This document shows, piece after piece, positions 1-8,068 of a DNA stretch of 64,000 bases. Each line of letters starts with the position of its first letter. The first letter of the stretch is position 1. The stretch spans positions 686,017 to 750,016 of the forward strand of contig DS995276.1 in the NCBI GenBank assembly GCA_000156115.1, read 5' to 3'. This stretch comes from Rhodobacteraceae bacterium HTCC2083. Its GTDB lineage: Bacteria; Pseudomonadota; Alphaproteobacteria; Rhodobacterales; Rhodobacteraceae. Below the pieces are notes generated by a model that had not been told where the DNA came from, ran no database searches, and saw only the letters and a program-made list of their open reading frames with translations. Position numbers and translations under genes: made by a program.

Positions 1-39
1 GTAATGCGGCTCGCCAGGGTGCGCAGAAGGATCAGGCAT
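1..39 (-). CDS. N-terminal fragment of an unidentified protein
   Basis: An ATG at 39-37 on the minus strand opens a frame that runs off the window edge, reading MPDPSAHPGEPHY. It sits 27 bases after the stop of the OmpA-like gene on the same strand, so it may be the next gene of that leftward operon. Thirteen residues are too few to name a family, and the start is only a guess from context. Confidence 0.35.
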   Translation of the reverse strand, partial: MPDPSAHPGEPHY

Positions 40-66
40 GTTCAATTCGCTTTCGTTATTCTTGCG

Positions 67-1023
67 TCACTGGGTCGAAATCAGGACCGCTTCAACCCGC
101 CGATTGGCAGTGCGCCCCGCTGCGCTTAGATTGCTTGCCACAGGCGACAGGAATCCAACCCCATCTGCAGAGAGCTGATCTGTGGGTACGCCATAGGCTT
201 CGATCAATCGCTTCCGCACGGACGAAGCGCGGCGTTTGGAGAGGGCGATATTGCCCTCAAGGCTGCCTTCTGCATCTGTGTGACCCACCAAAGCGACCTT
301 GCGGGTGCTGTTCGATCTGAGGTAATCCGCAAGGTTTTGCAGTGATTTGAAGGACCCTTCCCCTAAGTTAGAGGAGCCTGTTTGAAACATGAGATCGCTC
401 AGGATCACACGCCCTGATACGTCCAATGTGGCTGCGGCACCCTTCGTAGTGACGGCTTGTCCGCTGCCTGTGGTGCTTGCGATGATCTCGCTTCCTTTAA
501 ACACGCTGATATCGGCGGCATCGTCCACGGAGATTTGGATAATCTGGATATAGGCAGAGGCCGCGCTACGAGAAATAAGCAAGGATAACGCCGCCTTAGG
601 CGCATCCGCCTCGCCCTTGATCGCGGATACAAACCGGTAGTCATCGAGCGCCACATACATGTCCGGCGCGTCGATCACATCGGTGCCAAAGCGGAAATCA
701 AAGCCACCACACGCACGGGCTGCGCATTCAAAGATCAACGTGTAGCCGTTCTCTTTCAACTCGTCCCTGAGCGGCAGCAAAAGTTGCAGCGGCGTCACCC
801 CGCCCCCTTCGATGCGCCATACTTGACGCGTCACGAAACCCTCGAAAATACGCGACGGGATGTCTGTGCCATCGAACTTGGCAATCGGCAGAGCATAGCT
901 ATCGACGCCCAAATTCTGCCCCGCCGTTTGACGTGCGGAACCGGGCAGGGTCAATTCAACCGCGCTTGCCAAGCTGGGCAACAAGCCCAAGATCACAAAA
1001 AAGAAGGGGCGTAACATGCTCAT
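67..1023 (-). CDS. OmpA-family exported protein
   Basis: The product is 318 residues. It begins with a signal peptide (charged start, hydrophobic stretch to about residue 20, then ASA). The last ~110 residues form an OmpA-type peptidoglycan-binding domain, with the family's VALVGHTDAEGS segment followed by LSKRRASSVRKRL and a C-terminal NRRVEAVL. The family non-covalently anchors the outer membrane or periplasmic proteins to peptidoglycan. The middle ~190 residues have no domain I recognise. The start overlaps the upstream AhpD-like gene as ATGA, so the two are translationally coupled. An alternative start lies two codons downstream. Confidence 0.85.
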   Translation of the reverse strand: MSMLRPFFFVILGLLPSLASAVELTLPGSARQTAGQNLGVDSYALPIAKFDGTDIPSRIFEGFVTRQVWRIEGGGVTPLQLLLPLRDELKENGYTLIFECAARACGGFDFRFGTDVIDAPDMYVALDDYRFVSAIKGEADAPKAALSLLISRSAASAYIQIIQISVDDAADISVFKGSEIIASTTGSGQAVTTKGAAATLDVSGRVILSDLMFQTGSSNLGEGSFKSLQNLADYLRSNSTRKVALVGHTDAEGSLEGNIALSKRRASSVRKRLIEAYGVPTDQLSADGVGFLSPVASNLSAAGRTANRRVEAVLISTQ

Positions 1024-1583
1024 CTATGCTGCGCGTGGTATTCATCGTTGGGGCGCATATCCGTCGCAGAAGCTACGCGATTGGACATATTATAGAACGC
1101 GCACACATTAGCGATGTCCCAGATATCGCGGTCCGTGAAGCCCACGTCGCGCAACGCTTGGCGATCGGATTCTTCGATTGAGTGGCTTTCTTTGGTCACA
1201 TGTTCCGCGAACAAAAGCATCGCACGTTGGCGGTCATCCAGATCCGCGACACGCCAGTTCATAACCAGCATCTCACCCAGTTTCGGATCACCCGAAAGCT
1301 GACGCACAGCAGCGCCATGCGCCGTCAGGCAATAGAAACATTTGTTGATGGAGGAGGTCACGACAGCGATCATTTCACGCTCGAGCTTACTGAGATTGCT
1401 GTCTGCGAGCATCAGATCATTGTAAAGCCCCGTGAAAGCGTTGAGTTTGTCGATATCAAACGCATGAGCTTGCAAAACGTTGGGGATCATCCCGAGTTTG
1501 TCTTGGCAGATGTCAAAATACTTCTGCGTCTGTGCGGGAAGCGGGTCGACCATCGGTAGATCGAGGGCGGTGGGTTTGCTCAT
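1020..1583 (-). CDS. AhpD-like peroxidase-related protein (carboxymuconolactone decarboxylase family)
   Basis: The product is 187 residues, all helical in character. The active-site motif of the AhpD/CMD family is visible as NKCFYCLTAHG, a CxxC pair followed by a histidine. Members reduce peroxides or serve as thiol relay partners; this subgroup is usually annotated as peroxidase-related enzyme. The gene follows the GNAT gene by only 4 bases and overlaps the OmpA-like gene, so it belongs to a leftward operon that begins with the cinA-like gene. The physiological substrate cannot be read from sequence. Confidence 0.85.
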   Translation of the reverse strand: MSKPTALDLPMVDPLPAQTQKYFDICQDKLGMIPNVLQAHAFDIDKLNAFTGLYNDLMLADSNLSKLEREMIAVVTSSINKCFYCLTAHGAAVRQLSGDPKLGEMLVMNWRVADLDDRQRAMLLFAEHVTKESHSIEESDRQALRDVGFTDRDIWDIANVCAFYNMSNRVASATDMRPNDEYHAQHR

Positions 1584-1587
1584 GTCA

Positions 1588-2304
1588 TCATCCTTTGCTG
1601 CGGTAGTGATATGTACCAGCCAGCGTCATGCCGAGCGAGGTGTAAAGCCCGTTCGCGGCTTCATTTTCTTGTGTGCAGATCACCGACATATGATTTGCGC
1701 CCTGCTCTTGCGCCCAAGTAGCGGCGCGGCGCATCATCCATTTGCCAACACCTTGCCCACGCTGATGCGGCAGGATTTCAAGCGCATGCACCATGGCGAC
1801 GTTGTTTTGGATACCGACGTAGCCAGTGCCTGCGGGTTGGTCATTCCAACGCCCAAGGAGCGCAGTTTTGGGACATGTGGCACGTTGCATGACGGCGTAG
1901 CGTTTGGCATCGATGCCACCCCGATCCCAAATGTCATACATGATCTGTAAGGGTTCCCAGATGGTGAACGCAGTAACGCGCGGAATGGCGACGTCCGTCA
2001 GGTCAGTGATCGGACAGGTGTAGATATTGACGGGGTCTTTGATGGTGTAGTTATTGGTGTCGAGCAACCTGTCGAGGTCTTCTTCACCGTCCCGCACCAT
2101 AAACAAGCTTGCTTGGTCAAGCGCATGCATAGCACTCTCTGCGGCGCTCAAATCCAAAGGACCATCGCCATCTTGGGTTGCCGCAGACACACGTTGTCCA
2201 CCGCCTTGTCCGTCGCGAATGGTCCACGGGCCAAGGCACGTTTCGCTGGCGGCTGGCCAAGTCTGCGCGCAAACCTCATAGAGCGTTTGGACCGTTAGCA
2301 TCAT
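1588..2304 (-). CDS. GNAT-family N-acetyltransferase
   Basis: The product is 238 residues. The C-terminal half carries the GNAT acetyl-CoA motif A as VHALEILPHQRGQGVGKWMM (QxxGxG type), followed by a beta-strand and an ENEAANGLYTSLGM motif B typical of the fold. The N-terminal ~100 residues are less conserved and probably form the acceptor side. The acceptor substrate is unknown. The start codon overlaps the stop of the upstream cinA-like gene by four bases; a second ATG directly follows the first. Confidence 0.82.
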   Translation of the reverse strand: MMLTVQTLYEVCAQTWPAASETCLGPWTIRDGQGGGQRVSAATQDGDGPLDLSAAESAMHALDQASLFMVRDGEEDLDRLLDTNNYTIKDPVNIYTCPITDLTDVAIPRVTAFTIWEPLQIMYDIWDRGGIDAKRYAVMQRATCPKTALLGRWNDQPAGTGYVGIQNNVAMVHALEILPHQRGQGVGKWMMRRAATWAQEQGANHMSVICTQENEAANGLYTSLGMTLAGTYHYRSKG

Positions 2305-3023
2305 ACACGCATCTCCGTCGCAAGGCGTGCGATGGCTTGGCTAATCTGGGCCTCATCTTGCCCACGGATCACTATGTTAGAGCCGTATTTGCCATCCTTT
2401 TGAAATGGATAAGACCCGATAGAAAGATCAGGAAAATCCTGCGCAAGCTGCCCCAAGGGCCCAGCAATATCGCCCTCGCCACGATCCACGCGCAGGGTCT
2501 CACTCAGCAACGGCGCGCCACCTGTAAGCGTTGGCATCACAGTCGCAACCATTGCTTTAAACACGGACGGAACCCCTGCCATCACATGCACATTACCAAG
2601 GATAAAACCGGGCGCAACAGACACGGGATTGTCGATTAGCGTTGCCCCTTCGGGAATGCGCGCCATACGCAGGCGCGCCTCGTTCAGCTCCGAACCCTGA
2701 CGCTCGTAATGCGCCGCCAAAAGCGTGCGCGCATCATCGCGTATATCGATGGGCTGACCGAAAGCTTCAGCAATGCAATCGGCAGTGATATCATCATGGG
2801 TCGGGCCAATGCCGCCGCTGGTGAACACATGCTCGAAGCTATCAGACAAAGCACGCACCGCCGCCACAATCGCGCGGGCATCATCGCTGACCACGCGCAC
2901 TTCGCACAGATCAATGCCATGTGCTGTCAACTCTTTAGCAAGGTGGTTGGTGTTTGAATCCAAAGTGCGACCCGAGAGGATTTCATCACCGATCACCAAC
3001 ATGGCGGCTGTGGGGTTGGGCAT
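2301..3023 (-). CDS. CinA-like molybdopterin-binding domain protein
   Basis: The product is 240 residues from the ATG at 3023, which has a good AAGGAG-type site before it; a longer frame to 3173 overlaps the sfsA start and is not needed. The protein opens with AAMLVIGDEILSGRTLDSN, the MoCF/CinA-domain signature, with FTSGGIGPTHDDIT further on. It is the stand-alone N-terminal CinA module: the C-terminal nicotinamide-nucleotide amidase domain of full CinA is absent. The exact reaction is therefore uncertain (FAD or ADP-ribose pyrophosphatase activity is known in the family). It heads a leftward operon and is divergent from sfsA. Confidence 0.85.
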   Translation of the reverse strand: MPNPTAAMLVIGDEILSGRTLDSNTNHLAKELTAHGIDLCEVRVVSDDARAIVAAVRALSDSFEHVFTSGGIGPTHDDITADCIAEAFGQPIDIRDDARTLLAAHYERQGSELNEARLRMARIPEGATLIDNPVSVAPGFILGNVHVMAGVPSVFKAMVATVMPTLTGGAPLLSETLRVDRGEGDIAGPLGQLAQDFPDLSIGSYPFQKDGKYGSNIVIRGQDEAQISQAIARLATEMRV

Positions 3024-3071
3024 TTGCGGCTCTCCTTGATGGGCGTTTAGCAACGGTATAGGCAATGCGTC

Positions 3072-3770
3072 ATGCGCTTTCAAACCGATCTCATCCCCGC
3101 CCGCCTTATTCGTCGCTACAAACGCTTTTTGGCGGATGCGCGACTGGAAGATGGGCGCGAAATTACTGCCCATTGCGCCAACCCCGGCTCGATGATGGGG
3201 CTTGCAGACGAAGGGATGAAGATTTGGCTAGAGCCCAATGATGATCGGAAGAAAAAGCTGAAATACGGATGGCGTTTGGTGGACCATGAGAATGGGCATT
3301 TCACGGGGGTTGATACATCTGTGCCTAACCGCGCTTTGAAGGCCGCGTTGGAGGCGCGTGAGATTGACGGGCTTGGGGAGTATGAGGTTGTGCGCCCTGA
3401 AGTGAAATACGGCGAGAAAAGCCGCATCGATTTCCTGCTGCAAGGCAGTGGACCAGATACCTATGTCGAGGTGAAGAGCGTGACGCTCTGCCGTGAGCCA
3501 GGGCTGGCGGAGTTCCCAGATAGCGTCACGAAACGCGGCGCGAAGCATTTGGCCGAGTTGTCTGCGATGGTGGCCGAGGGGCATCGCGCGGTGATGTTGT
3601 ATCTGGTGCAGCGGACGGATTGCTCGGAGATGAGTTTAGCGGGGGACATTGATCCCACATATGCGAGGGCATTTACGGATGCGCGCGCGGCTGGGGTTGA
3701 GATGATGTGTCTGGGGACGAAGATCACGCCAGAGGGTGTTTGGGTTGAGGAAAGATTAGTGTTTAAATAA
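3072..3770 (+). CDS. sfsA: SfsA, sugar fermentation stimulation protein homologue
   Basis: The product is 232 residues, the usual family length. SfsA hallmarks are visible: LIRRYKRFLAD near the N terminus, AHCANPGSMMGL, SRIDFLL, then YVEVKSVTL and the FPDSVTKRGAKHL segment. The DFLL...EVKS arrangement is the nuclease-like core noted for the family. In E. coli it was linked to maltose utilisation and proposed to bind nucleic acid; its role here is unknown. The gene is divergent from the cinA-like gene and runs 7 bases upstream of the barstar-like pseudogene. Confidence 0.95.
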   Translation: MRFQTDLIPARLIRRYKRFLADARLEDGREITAHCANPGSMMGLADEGMKIWLEPNDDRKKKLKYGWRLVDHENGHFTGVDTSVPNRALKAALEAREIDGLGEYEVVRPEVKYGEKSRIDFLLQGSGPDTYVEVKSVTLCREPGLAEFPDSVTKRGAKHLAELSAMVAEGHRAVMLYLVQRTDCSEMSLAGDIDPTYARAFTDARAAGVEMMCLGTKITPEGVWVEERLVFK

Positions 3771-3777
3771 TGAAAAT

Positions 3778-4098
3778 ATGGTTCGGATTGATTGTTCCAA
3801 CATCACAGACTGGGAAACATTTCGTGACGAGTTTGCGCAATCGTTCGGCTTTCCGGCCTTTTATGGGCGCAATCTGAATGCTTGGATTGATTGCATGCCT
3901 TGCCTTGATGAGGACGACGAGTGTGATGTCACAATCTCAACAGGCGAACATGTGACGCTTGAGCTATTCAAAGCAGCCGAACTCAAGCGCACTAAACCAG
4001 AAATCCTTAGCACAATTTTGTAGCTGTCTGCATTCGTCAACTGGCGTAGAGTTGAACAAGGTCATGCTCCCATCCTGATGGTCTCTTGCTACGCCTGA
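3778..4098 (+). pseudogene. Barstar-family ribonuclease inhibitor interrupted by an in-frame TAG
   Basis: The open part (3778-4020) encodes 81 residues with the barstar-family core: ITDWETFRDEFAQ, then FGFPAFYGRNLNAWIDCM. A TAG at 4021-4023 stops it. The same frame then continues for 24 codons as LSAFVNWRRVEQGHAPILMV to a TGA at 4096-4098. That tail matches the conserved barstar C terminus (FVN.RR.E.G..PIL). Read through, the protein would be about 105 residues, the normal size. I therefore see a single nonsense mutation in an otherwise whole gene. The truncated product lacks the last helix and strand. No barnase-type nuclease gene is adjacent. Confidence 0.75.
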
Positions 4099-4140
4099 AA
4101 TACGAATACCTATCAATTGAACGAAATTTACCCACACCTC

Positions 4141-4293
4141 CCCCTCTAAGAACCCCGCACCGTTCCCAATTACATAGGCCCCAAGCGAAGCACTCGAAGG
4201 AGCATCGCCATGCTCGGATCTAAAGACCGCATGACCAAAGACGGTATTCGCATCTATGAGGACGTGGGCTTTGCAGTGCCCGCAGTGGGGAAG
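4141..4293 (+). repeat. Left copy of a duplicated map promoter and 5' coding segment
   Basis: This stretch matches 5542-5698 in the same orientation. Shared blocks include AACCCCGC, CCCCAAGC, GGAGCATCGCC before the start codon, and TGACCAAAGACGG inside the coding part. Over the first 18 codons after ATG I count 46 of 54 identical bases; similarity fades over the next dozen codons. The two copies flank the crp-like and membrane-protein genes. Confidence 0.8.
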
Positions 4294-4338
4294 TCTTGGG
4301 GTTTCGCGACTAAGCGTTACGCGCGCGCAATCGGCTAA
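4210..4338 (+). pseudogene. Truncated remnant of methionine aminopeptidase (map) 5' end
   Basis: An ATG at 4210 with an upstream GGAG opens a 42-codon frame beginning MLGSKDRMTKDGIRIYED, nearly identical to the start of the intact map gene at 5610 (MIGSKGRMTKDGIRIYEE). Resemblance persists weakly to about codon 28, then the frame diverges and ends at TAA 4336-4338. None of the catalytic domain is present. Its 3' part overlaps the end of the convergent crp-like gene. Confidence 0.8.
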
Positions 4339-4879
4339 GAGTTACAGGTGTCACCCCCAGATAAGATGCGATGAGCGTGTGCACAAAAAAAGTCTCGTAC
4401 ATCGGGTGGCGCTGGCGGAACCACGCAAGGCGTTCTGCCCCGCCAAGTGCTGCGAGACACCATTCTCGGCCAGCTTTCTGAGCCAGCTCTTCACGTAAAA
4501 TGTTGTTGGCCCAGTCGCGCACAGGTTCTGAGGCAATCATTAATTCGGTTAGCGTTTCACTATTGATCCGCATCAACACCGCGTCGCTGGTTGCTTCAAT
4601 TGCCACGCTGGAAATGCCTGTTTGCGTTCGCGCGATATTGGGCGTCAGGACACAGGCACCTCTATGTAAACCAACACAAATATCCCTGCCCTCTGCGTCA
4701 TAAATACGGCTGGTGGCTGTGCCGTCGAGCAATATGAACTCGTCCACATTCGGTTCGCTTTGTCGCGCGATATAGGCGCCTTTCTTTACAAACACGGGCG
4801 TCCAATGTGTCGCAAACTCTTCGGCAATTGTTTTGTTTGGAAAGGACTGAGAGCGCATCAGAAACGTAAATAGGTCCAT
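4310..4879 (-). CDS. Crp/Fnr-family transcriptional regulator
   Basis: The product is 189 residues. An N-terminal cyclic-nucleotide-binding-type beta barrel is visible (KKGAYIARQSEPNVDEFILLDG, then SRIYDAEGRDICVGLHRG). The C-terminal end carries a short winged-helix segment, VHTLIASYLGVTPVTLSRLR, the usual Crp recognition helix. The linker between them is compact and the C-terminal wing is short, so this is at the small end of the family. No cysteine cluster for oxygen sensing is seen. It is divergent from the membrane protein at 4959, its likely target, and both lie inside the duplicated-map insertion. Confidence 0.85.
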   Translation of the reverse strand: MDLFTFLMRSQSFPNKTIAEEFATHWTPVFVKKGAYIARQSEPNVDEFILLDGTATSRIYDAEGRDICVGLHRGACVLTPNIARTQTGISSVAIEATSDAVLMRINSETLTELMIASEPVRDWANNILREELAQKAGREWCLAALGGAERLAWFRQRHPMYETFFVHTLIASYLGVTPVTLSRLRARNA

Positions 4880-4958
4880 TCGTCACAATCCTTATCAAAC
4901 GATAATGCGCAGGCAGCTTTTAGTCGGCAAATGTAAGCCAATAAAAGGAGTTTTGAAA

Positions 4959-5507
4959 ATGATGAACCAAAATAACACCCGAGGCTTTCGGCAAAAAGCC
5001 CTAATTTGCGCCCTGTGCGGTGTAGTATTTTACGTGTTAATGTTGACCGTAACCTTGGCCCATCTCGAAAGCATGACAGGCCATGTTCCTTTCGACATGA
5101 GGCCCACAGGATATGATGCAAAGGACGCCGCAGAGCTTTTGTCGGCACTGGGCGATAGTGGGCGTCGCTATTATCTAACCCGCCAAGTTCCATTGGATAT
5201 GGTTTATCCTGCATTGCTTGGACTTACTTTGGTGTTCACGTTGCAATGGCTTGGGCGAGGTTACATTTCCGCAGGTTTGCTTCGCGTTGGAGTTATTGTG
5301 GCAATAAGCGCTGCGGCTTGCGATTATGCAGAAAACACTGGGATCGTTGTTATGATCCTGAATTGGCCGACGCTTTCGCACCACTTGGTGACTGCGACAA
5401 GCATCGCATCAGTTCTAAAGGCTGTGTTGACCACGTTTGCGGTGTTGTTTGTGCTTTTTGCAGCGGGCAGGCGGTTGCGCCCACACTCGGCCGAGTTTGG
5501 CACCTAA
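4959..5507 (+). CDS. Four-helix integral membrane protein of unknown function
   Basis: The product is 182 residues from the ATG at 4959, chosen because AAGGAG lies 8 bases upstream; the frame extends back to 4905 without such a site. Four hydrophobic segments are visible: near residues 13-33, 82-100, 105-125 and 140-165. Between the first two lies a polar stretch with FDMRPTGYDAKDAAELL. I do not recognise a named family. It is divergent from the crp-like gene, with only ~80 bases between starts, so the regulator probably controls it. Base use looks more AT-rich than in map or accA, consistent with arrival by transfer. Confidence 0.7.
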   Translation: MMNQNNTRGFRQKALICALCGVVFYVLMLTVTLAHLESMTGHVPFDMRPTGYDAKDAAELLSALGDSGRRYYLTRQVPLDMVYPALLGLTLVFTLQWLGRGYISAGLLRVGVIVAISAAACDYAENTGIVVMILNWPTLSHHLVTATSIASVLKAVLTTFAVLFVLFAAGRRLRPHSAEFGT

Positions 5508-5541
5508 GCATTGGCGTATAATTGGCGAGGACATTTCGCAG

Positions 5542-5698
5542 CCCCCCTAGAACCCCGCCTCATTCCCACATACATAAGCCCCAAGCAAAGAATCCAGAGG
5601 AGCATCGCCATGATTGGATCTAAAGGCCGTATGACCAAAGACGGCATTCGCATCTACGAAGAAGCGGATTTCACAGGCATGGCGGCGGCTGGCAAACT
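5542..5698 (+). repeat. Right copy of the duplicated map promoter and 5' coding segment
   Basis: This is the intact partner of 4141-4293. It contains the map upstream region and the first 29 codons of the working gene. The conserved non-coding part (5549-5609) shows that the promoter and ribosome-binding site were copied together with the coding start. Confidence 0.8.
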
Positions 5699-6422
5699 GG
5701 CCGCTGAAATTCTGGATGATGTGGCCGAACTGGTCACCGTGGGTCAAACGACGGGTGTGATTGATAAATTCATCGAAGATCGGGTGAATGCGGCCGGTGC
5801 GACCTCTGCCACGATTGGGTATAAGGGTTACAAACACGCGAGCTGTATTTCGATTAACCACGTGGTGTGCCACGGTATTCCTGGTGACAAAAAGCTGAAA
5901 GATGGCGATATCGTCAACATAGATGTGACCGTGATTGTTGATGGTTGGTTTGGCGACACGTCGCGCATGTATGTGGCAGGCAAGCTGTCGCGCAAGACAG
6001 AACGTTTGTTGCAAGTCACCCATGATGCGTTGTTCAAAGGGATCGAGGCTGTGAAGCCGGGCAATACATTTGGCGACATTGGTGCGGCGATCCAGACGTT
6101 TGTGGAAAGCCACCGCATGTCCGTTGTGCGCGATTTTTGCGGCCATGGATTAGGCCGCGTATTCCACGCGCCGCCTAATGTTGTGCACTACGGTCGTCCG
6201 GGCACAGGCGCGGTTTTGGAACCGGGAATGTTCTTCACGATTGAACCGATGGTGAACTTGGGCCGTCCTGAGACAAAGGTTTTGGCCGACGATTGGACCG
6301 CTGTGACACGGGATAAATCCTTGTCGGCACAGTTTGAGCATTCCATTGGAGTGACGGAGACGGGGTACGAAATCTTCACGCTTTCGCCGGCGGGGAAGTA
6401 TCATCCAACGTATGAGGTTTGA
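5610..6422 (+). CDS. map: Type I methionine aminopeptidase
   Basis: The product is 270 residues and removes the initiator methionine from nascent proteins. Metal ligands of the pita-bread fold are visible: D in VNIDVTVIVDG, D in GDTSRMY, H in CGHGLGRVFH, E in FFTIEPMV and E in QFEHSIGVTE. HVVCHGIP is the conserved substrate-pocket histidine segment. The start at 5610 follows GAGGAGC and aligns with family N termini; a longer frame from 5511 lies in the promoter. A degenerate copy of its 5' end lies 1.4 kb upstream. Confidence 0.96.
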   Translation: MIGSKGRMTKDGIRIYEEADFTGMAAAGKLAAEILDDVAELVTVGQTTGVIDKFIEDRVNAAGATSATIGYKGYKHASCISINHVVCHGIPGDKKLKDGDIVNIDVTVIVDGWFGDTSRMYVAGKLSRKTERLLQVTHDALFKGIEAVKPGNTFGDIGAAIQTFVESHRMSVVRDFCGHGLGRVFHAPPNVVHYGRPGTGAVLEPGMFFTIEPMVNLGRPETKVLADDWTAVTRDKSLSAQFEHSIGVTETGYEIFTLSPAGKYHPTYEV

Positions 6423-6429
6423 GGTTTTT

Positions 6430-6978
6430 ATGCTCCAGCGTTTAGCGCTGATTGCTGTATTGTCTCTGGGGTTTACGTCGCTCACTTTCGCTCAGACTAC
6501 TGACCAAGAAGATCATTCTACGCGAGTGCAAATTCCAATCATCGGCGATATTGACAACCCGGAATTTCTTGAGACAACTCAAGACTTAGGAACCGAGATC
6601 TTTTCACACGAATTTCTCGTCACCAATGAGCGCAAATTGGCCGTAGCAATTGCTGTTTTCGTCGGACCTGATGTTGTTTCCGACGGACAGTTTATACAAC
6701 CGCAAGATCTCTACATGGATCCGAGGCTGCTTGAGATCATGAGTAACAAGGTTTTTCCAGACACAGGGTGTCGCATCGAACGACTTTGGTTCGAAAACAG
6801 CAACAAATATTTCGTACTGCTCATCGAGTCATCCGAACAACCACAAATCGAATACTTAGAACAGTGCCTGCTTGGTTCGGCTATGACTGCACTTGGTGAG
6901 GAATTAGATGGAAACCCTATTCAAACAGCCAAAGAGATGCGCACGCAATTGGACACTCTAGTCGAGACCTTGAAATAG
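6430..6978 (+). CDS. Predicted secreted protein of unknown function
   Basis: The product is 182 residues from the ATG at 6430; an earlier ATG at 6412 overlaps the end of map and would place six extra residues before the signal peptide. The N terminus is a clear signal peptide (hydrophobic LALIAVLSLGFTSL, cleavage near FAQ). The mature part has two cysteines (in TGCRIERL and EQCLLG) about 50 residues apart, which could form a disulfide. I recognise no family. It runs 7 bases after map and is convergent with accA. Confidence 0.7.
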   Translation: MLQRLALIAVLSLGFTSLTFAQTTDQEDHSTRVQIPIIGDIDNPEFLETTQDLGTEIFSHEFLVTNERKLAVAIAVFVGPDVVSDGQFIQPQDLYMDPRLLEIMSNKVFPDTGCRIERLWFENSNKYFVLLIESSEQPQIEYLEQCLLGSAMTALGEELDGNPIQTAKEMRTQLDTLVETLK

Positions 6979-6984
6979 CTTTAT

Positions 6985-7944
6985 CTAAGCCGCCAGCCCC
7001 TTAGATCCCATCCCAAGGAACTTAACCCGACGCGCTTTGATCAAAGCGGCAGCATCCATGCCGTTCATCTCGCCCAGCATCTTTTCAATCGCATTGCTCA
7101 CACCTTGCATCGTCGCCGCGCGATCGCGGTGGGCGCCGCCCAAAGGCTCATCCACGATGCGATCTACCACGCCCAATTTCTGCAAATCCTGCGCCGTCAA
7201 ACGCAACGCTTCTGCGGCTTCGCGCATTTTCTCAGAATCTTTCCACAGGATCGATGCGCAGCCCTCAGGGGAAATCACGGAGTAGACAGAATGCTCTAGC
7301 ATCGCCAATTTATTGCCTGTCGCAAAGGCCACCGCACCGCCGGAACCACCCTCGCCAATGATAACGCTGACCAAAGGGACGCCGATCTGCAAGCACATCT
7401 CGGTGGAGCGCGCGATAGCCTCTGACTGGCCGCGCTCTTCTGCGCCTTTACCCGGGTATGCGCCAGGGGTGTCGACCAAAGTCACAACGGGTAGGTTAAA
7501 CTTGCTCGCCATTTCCATTAAGCGGATCGCTTTGCGGTAGCCTTCGGGACGGGCCATACCAAAGTTACGTGCGATCCGCGTGGCTGTATCATTGCCTTTG
7601 TCTTGACCGATCACCACAACGGGGCGGTCTTTAAAGCGCGCGAGGCCACCCATAACGGCGTGATCATCCGCAAAGCCGCGATCGCCAGCAAGGGGCGTGT
7701 AGTCGGTGAACACTTCAGACAGATAATCAGCGCAATGGGGGCGCTGGGGGTGACGCGCGACTTGGCATTTGCGCCAAGGGGTCAGGCTTGCATAAAGCTC
7801 CACCAGCATATCCGCGCCTTTTTGATCAAGCGCGGCTGCCTCGTCTTCGACATCAGTTTCCTCATTGGCGCGTGCCATAGCGCGCAGCTCTTCTGCTTTG
7901 CCTTCAATTTCTGCCAATGGTTTTTCGAAATCGAGATAGTTCAT
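6985..7944 (-). CDS. accA: Acetyl-CoA carboxylase carboxyltransferase subunit alpha
   Basis: The product is 319 residues, the same length as the E. coli subunit. With AccD it transfers the carboxyl group from biotin to acetyl-CoA in fatty acid synthesis. Family features: an N-terminal helical region starting [26 protein letters not shown], a glycine-rich [20 protein letters not shown] crotonase-type oxyanion region, and [15 protein letters not shown]. It stands alone, convergent with the secreted protein and divergent from the AraC-type regulator. Confidence 0.97.
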   Translation of the reverse strand: MNYLDFEKPLAEIEGKAEELRAMARANEETDVEDEAAALDQKGADMLVELYASLTPWRKCQVARHPQRPHCADYLSEVFTDYTPLAGDRGFADDHAVMGGLARFKDRPVVVIGQDKGNDTATRIARNFGMARPEGYRKAIRLMEMASKFNLPVVTLVDTPGAYPGKGAEERGQSEAIARSTEMCLQIGVPLVSVIIGEGGSGGAVAFATGNKLAMLEHSVYSVISPEGCASILWKDSEKMREAAEALRLTAQDLQKLGVVDRIVDEPLGGAHRDRAATMQGVSNAIEKMLGEMNGMDAAALIKARRVKFLGMGSKGLAA

Positions 7945-8068
7945 GGGGCACGCTCACTTGCTGAATACTTCCGGCTTATATGGCGCGCCTGTGGGCCAGA
8001 TGCAATAAAGCAAGATCAGTCCATCCGCTTTGCGTATTGCTAGCGTAGCATTCACGAGGACGTCAGAC

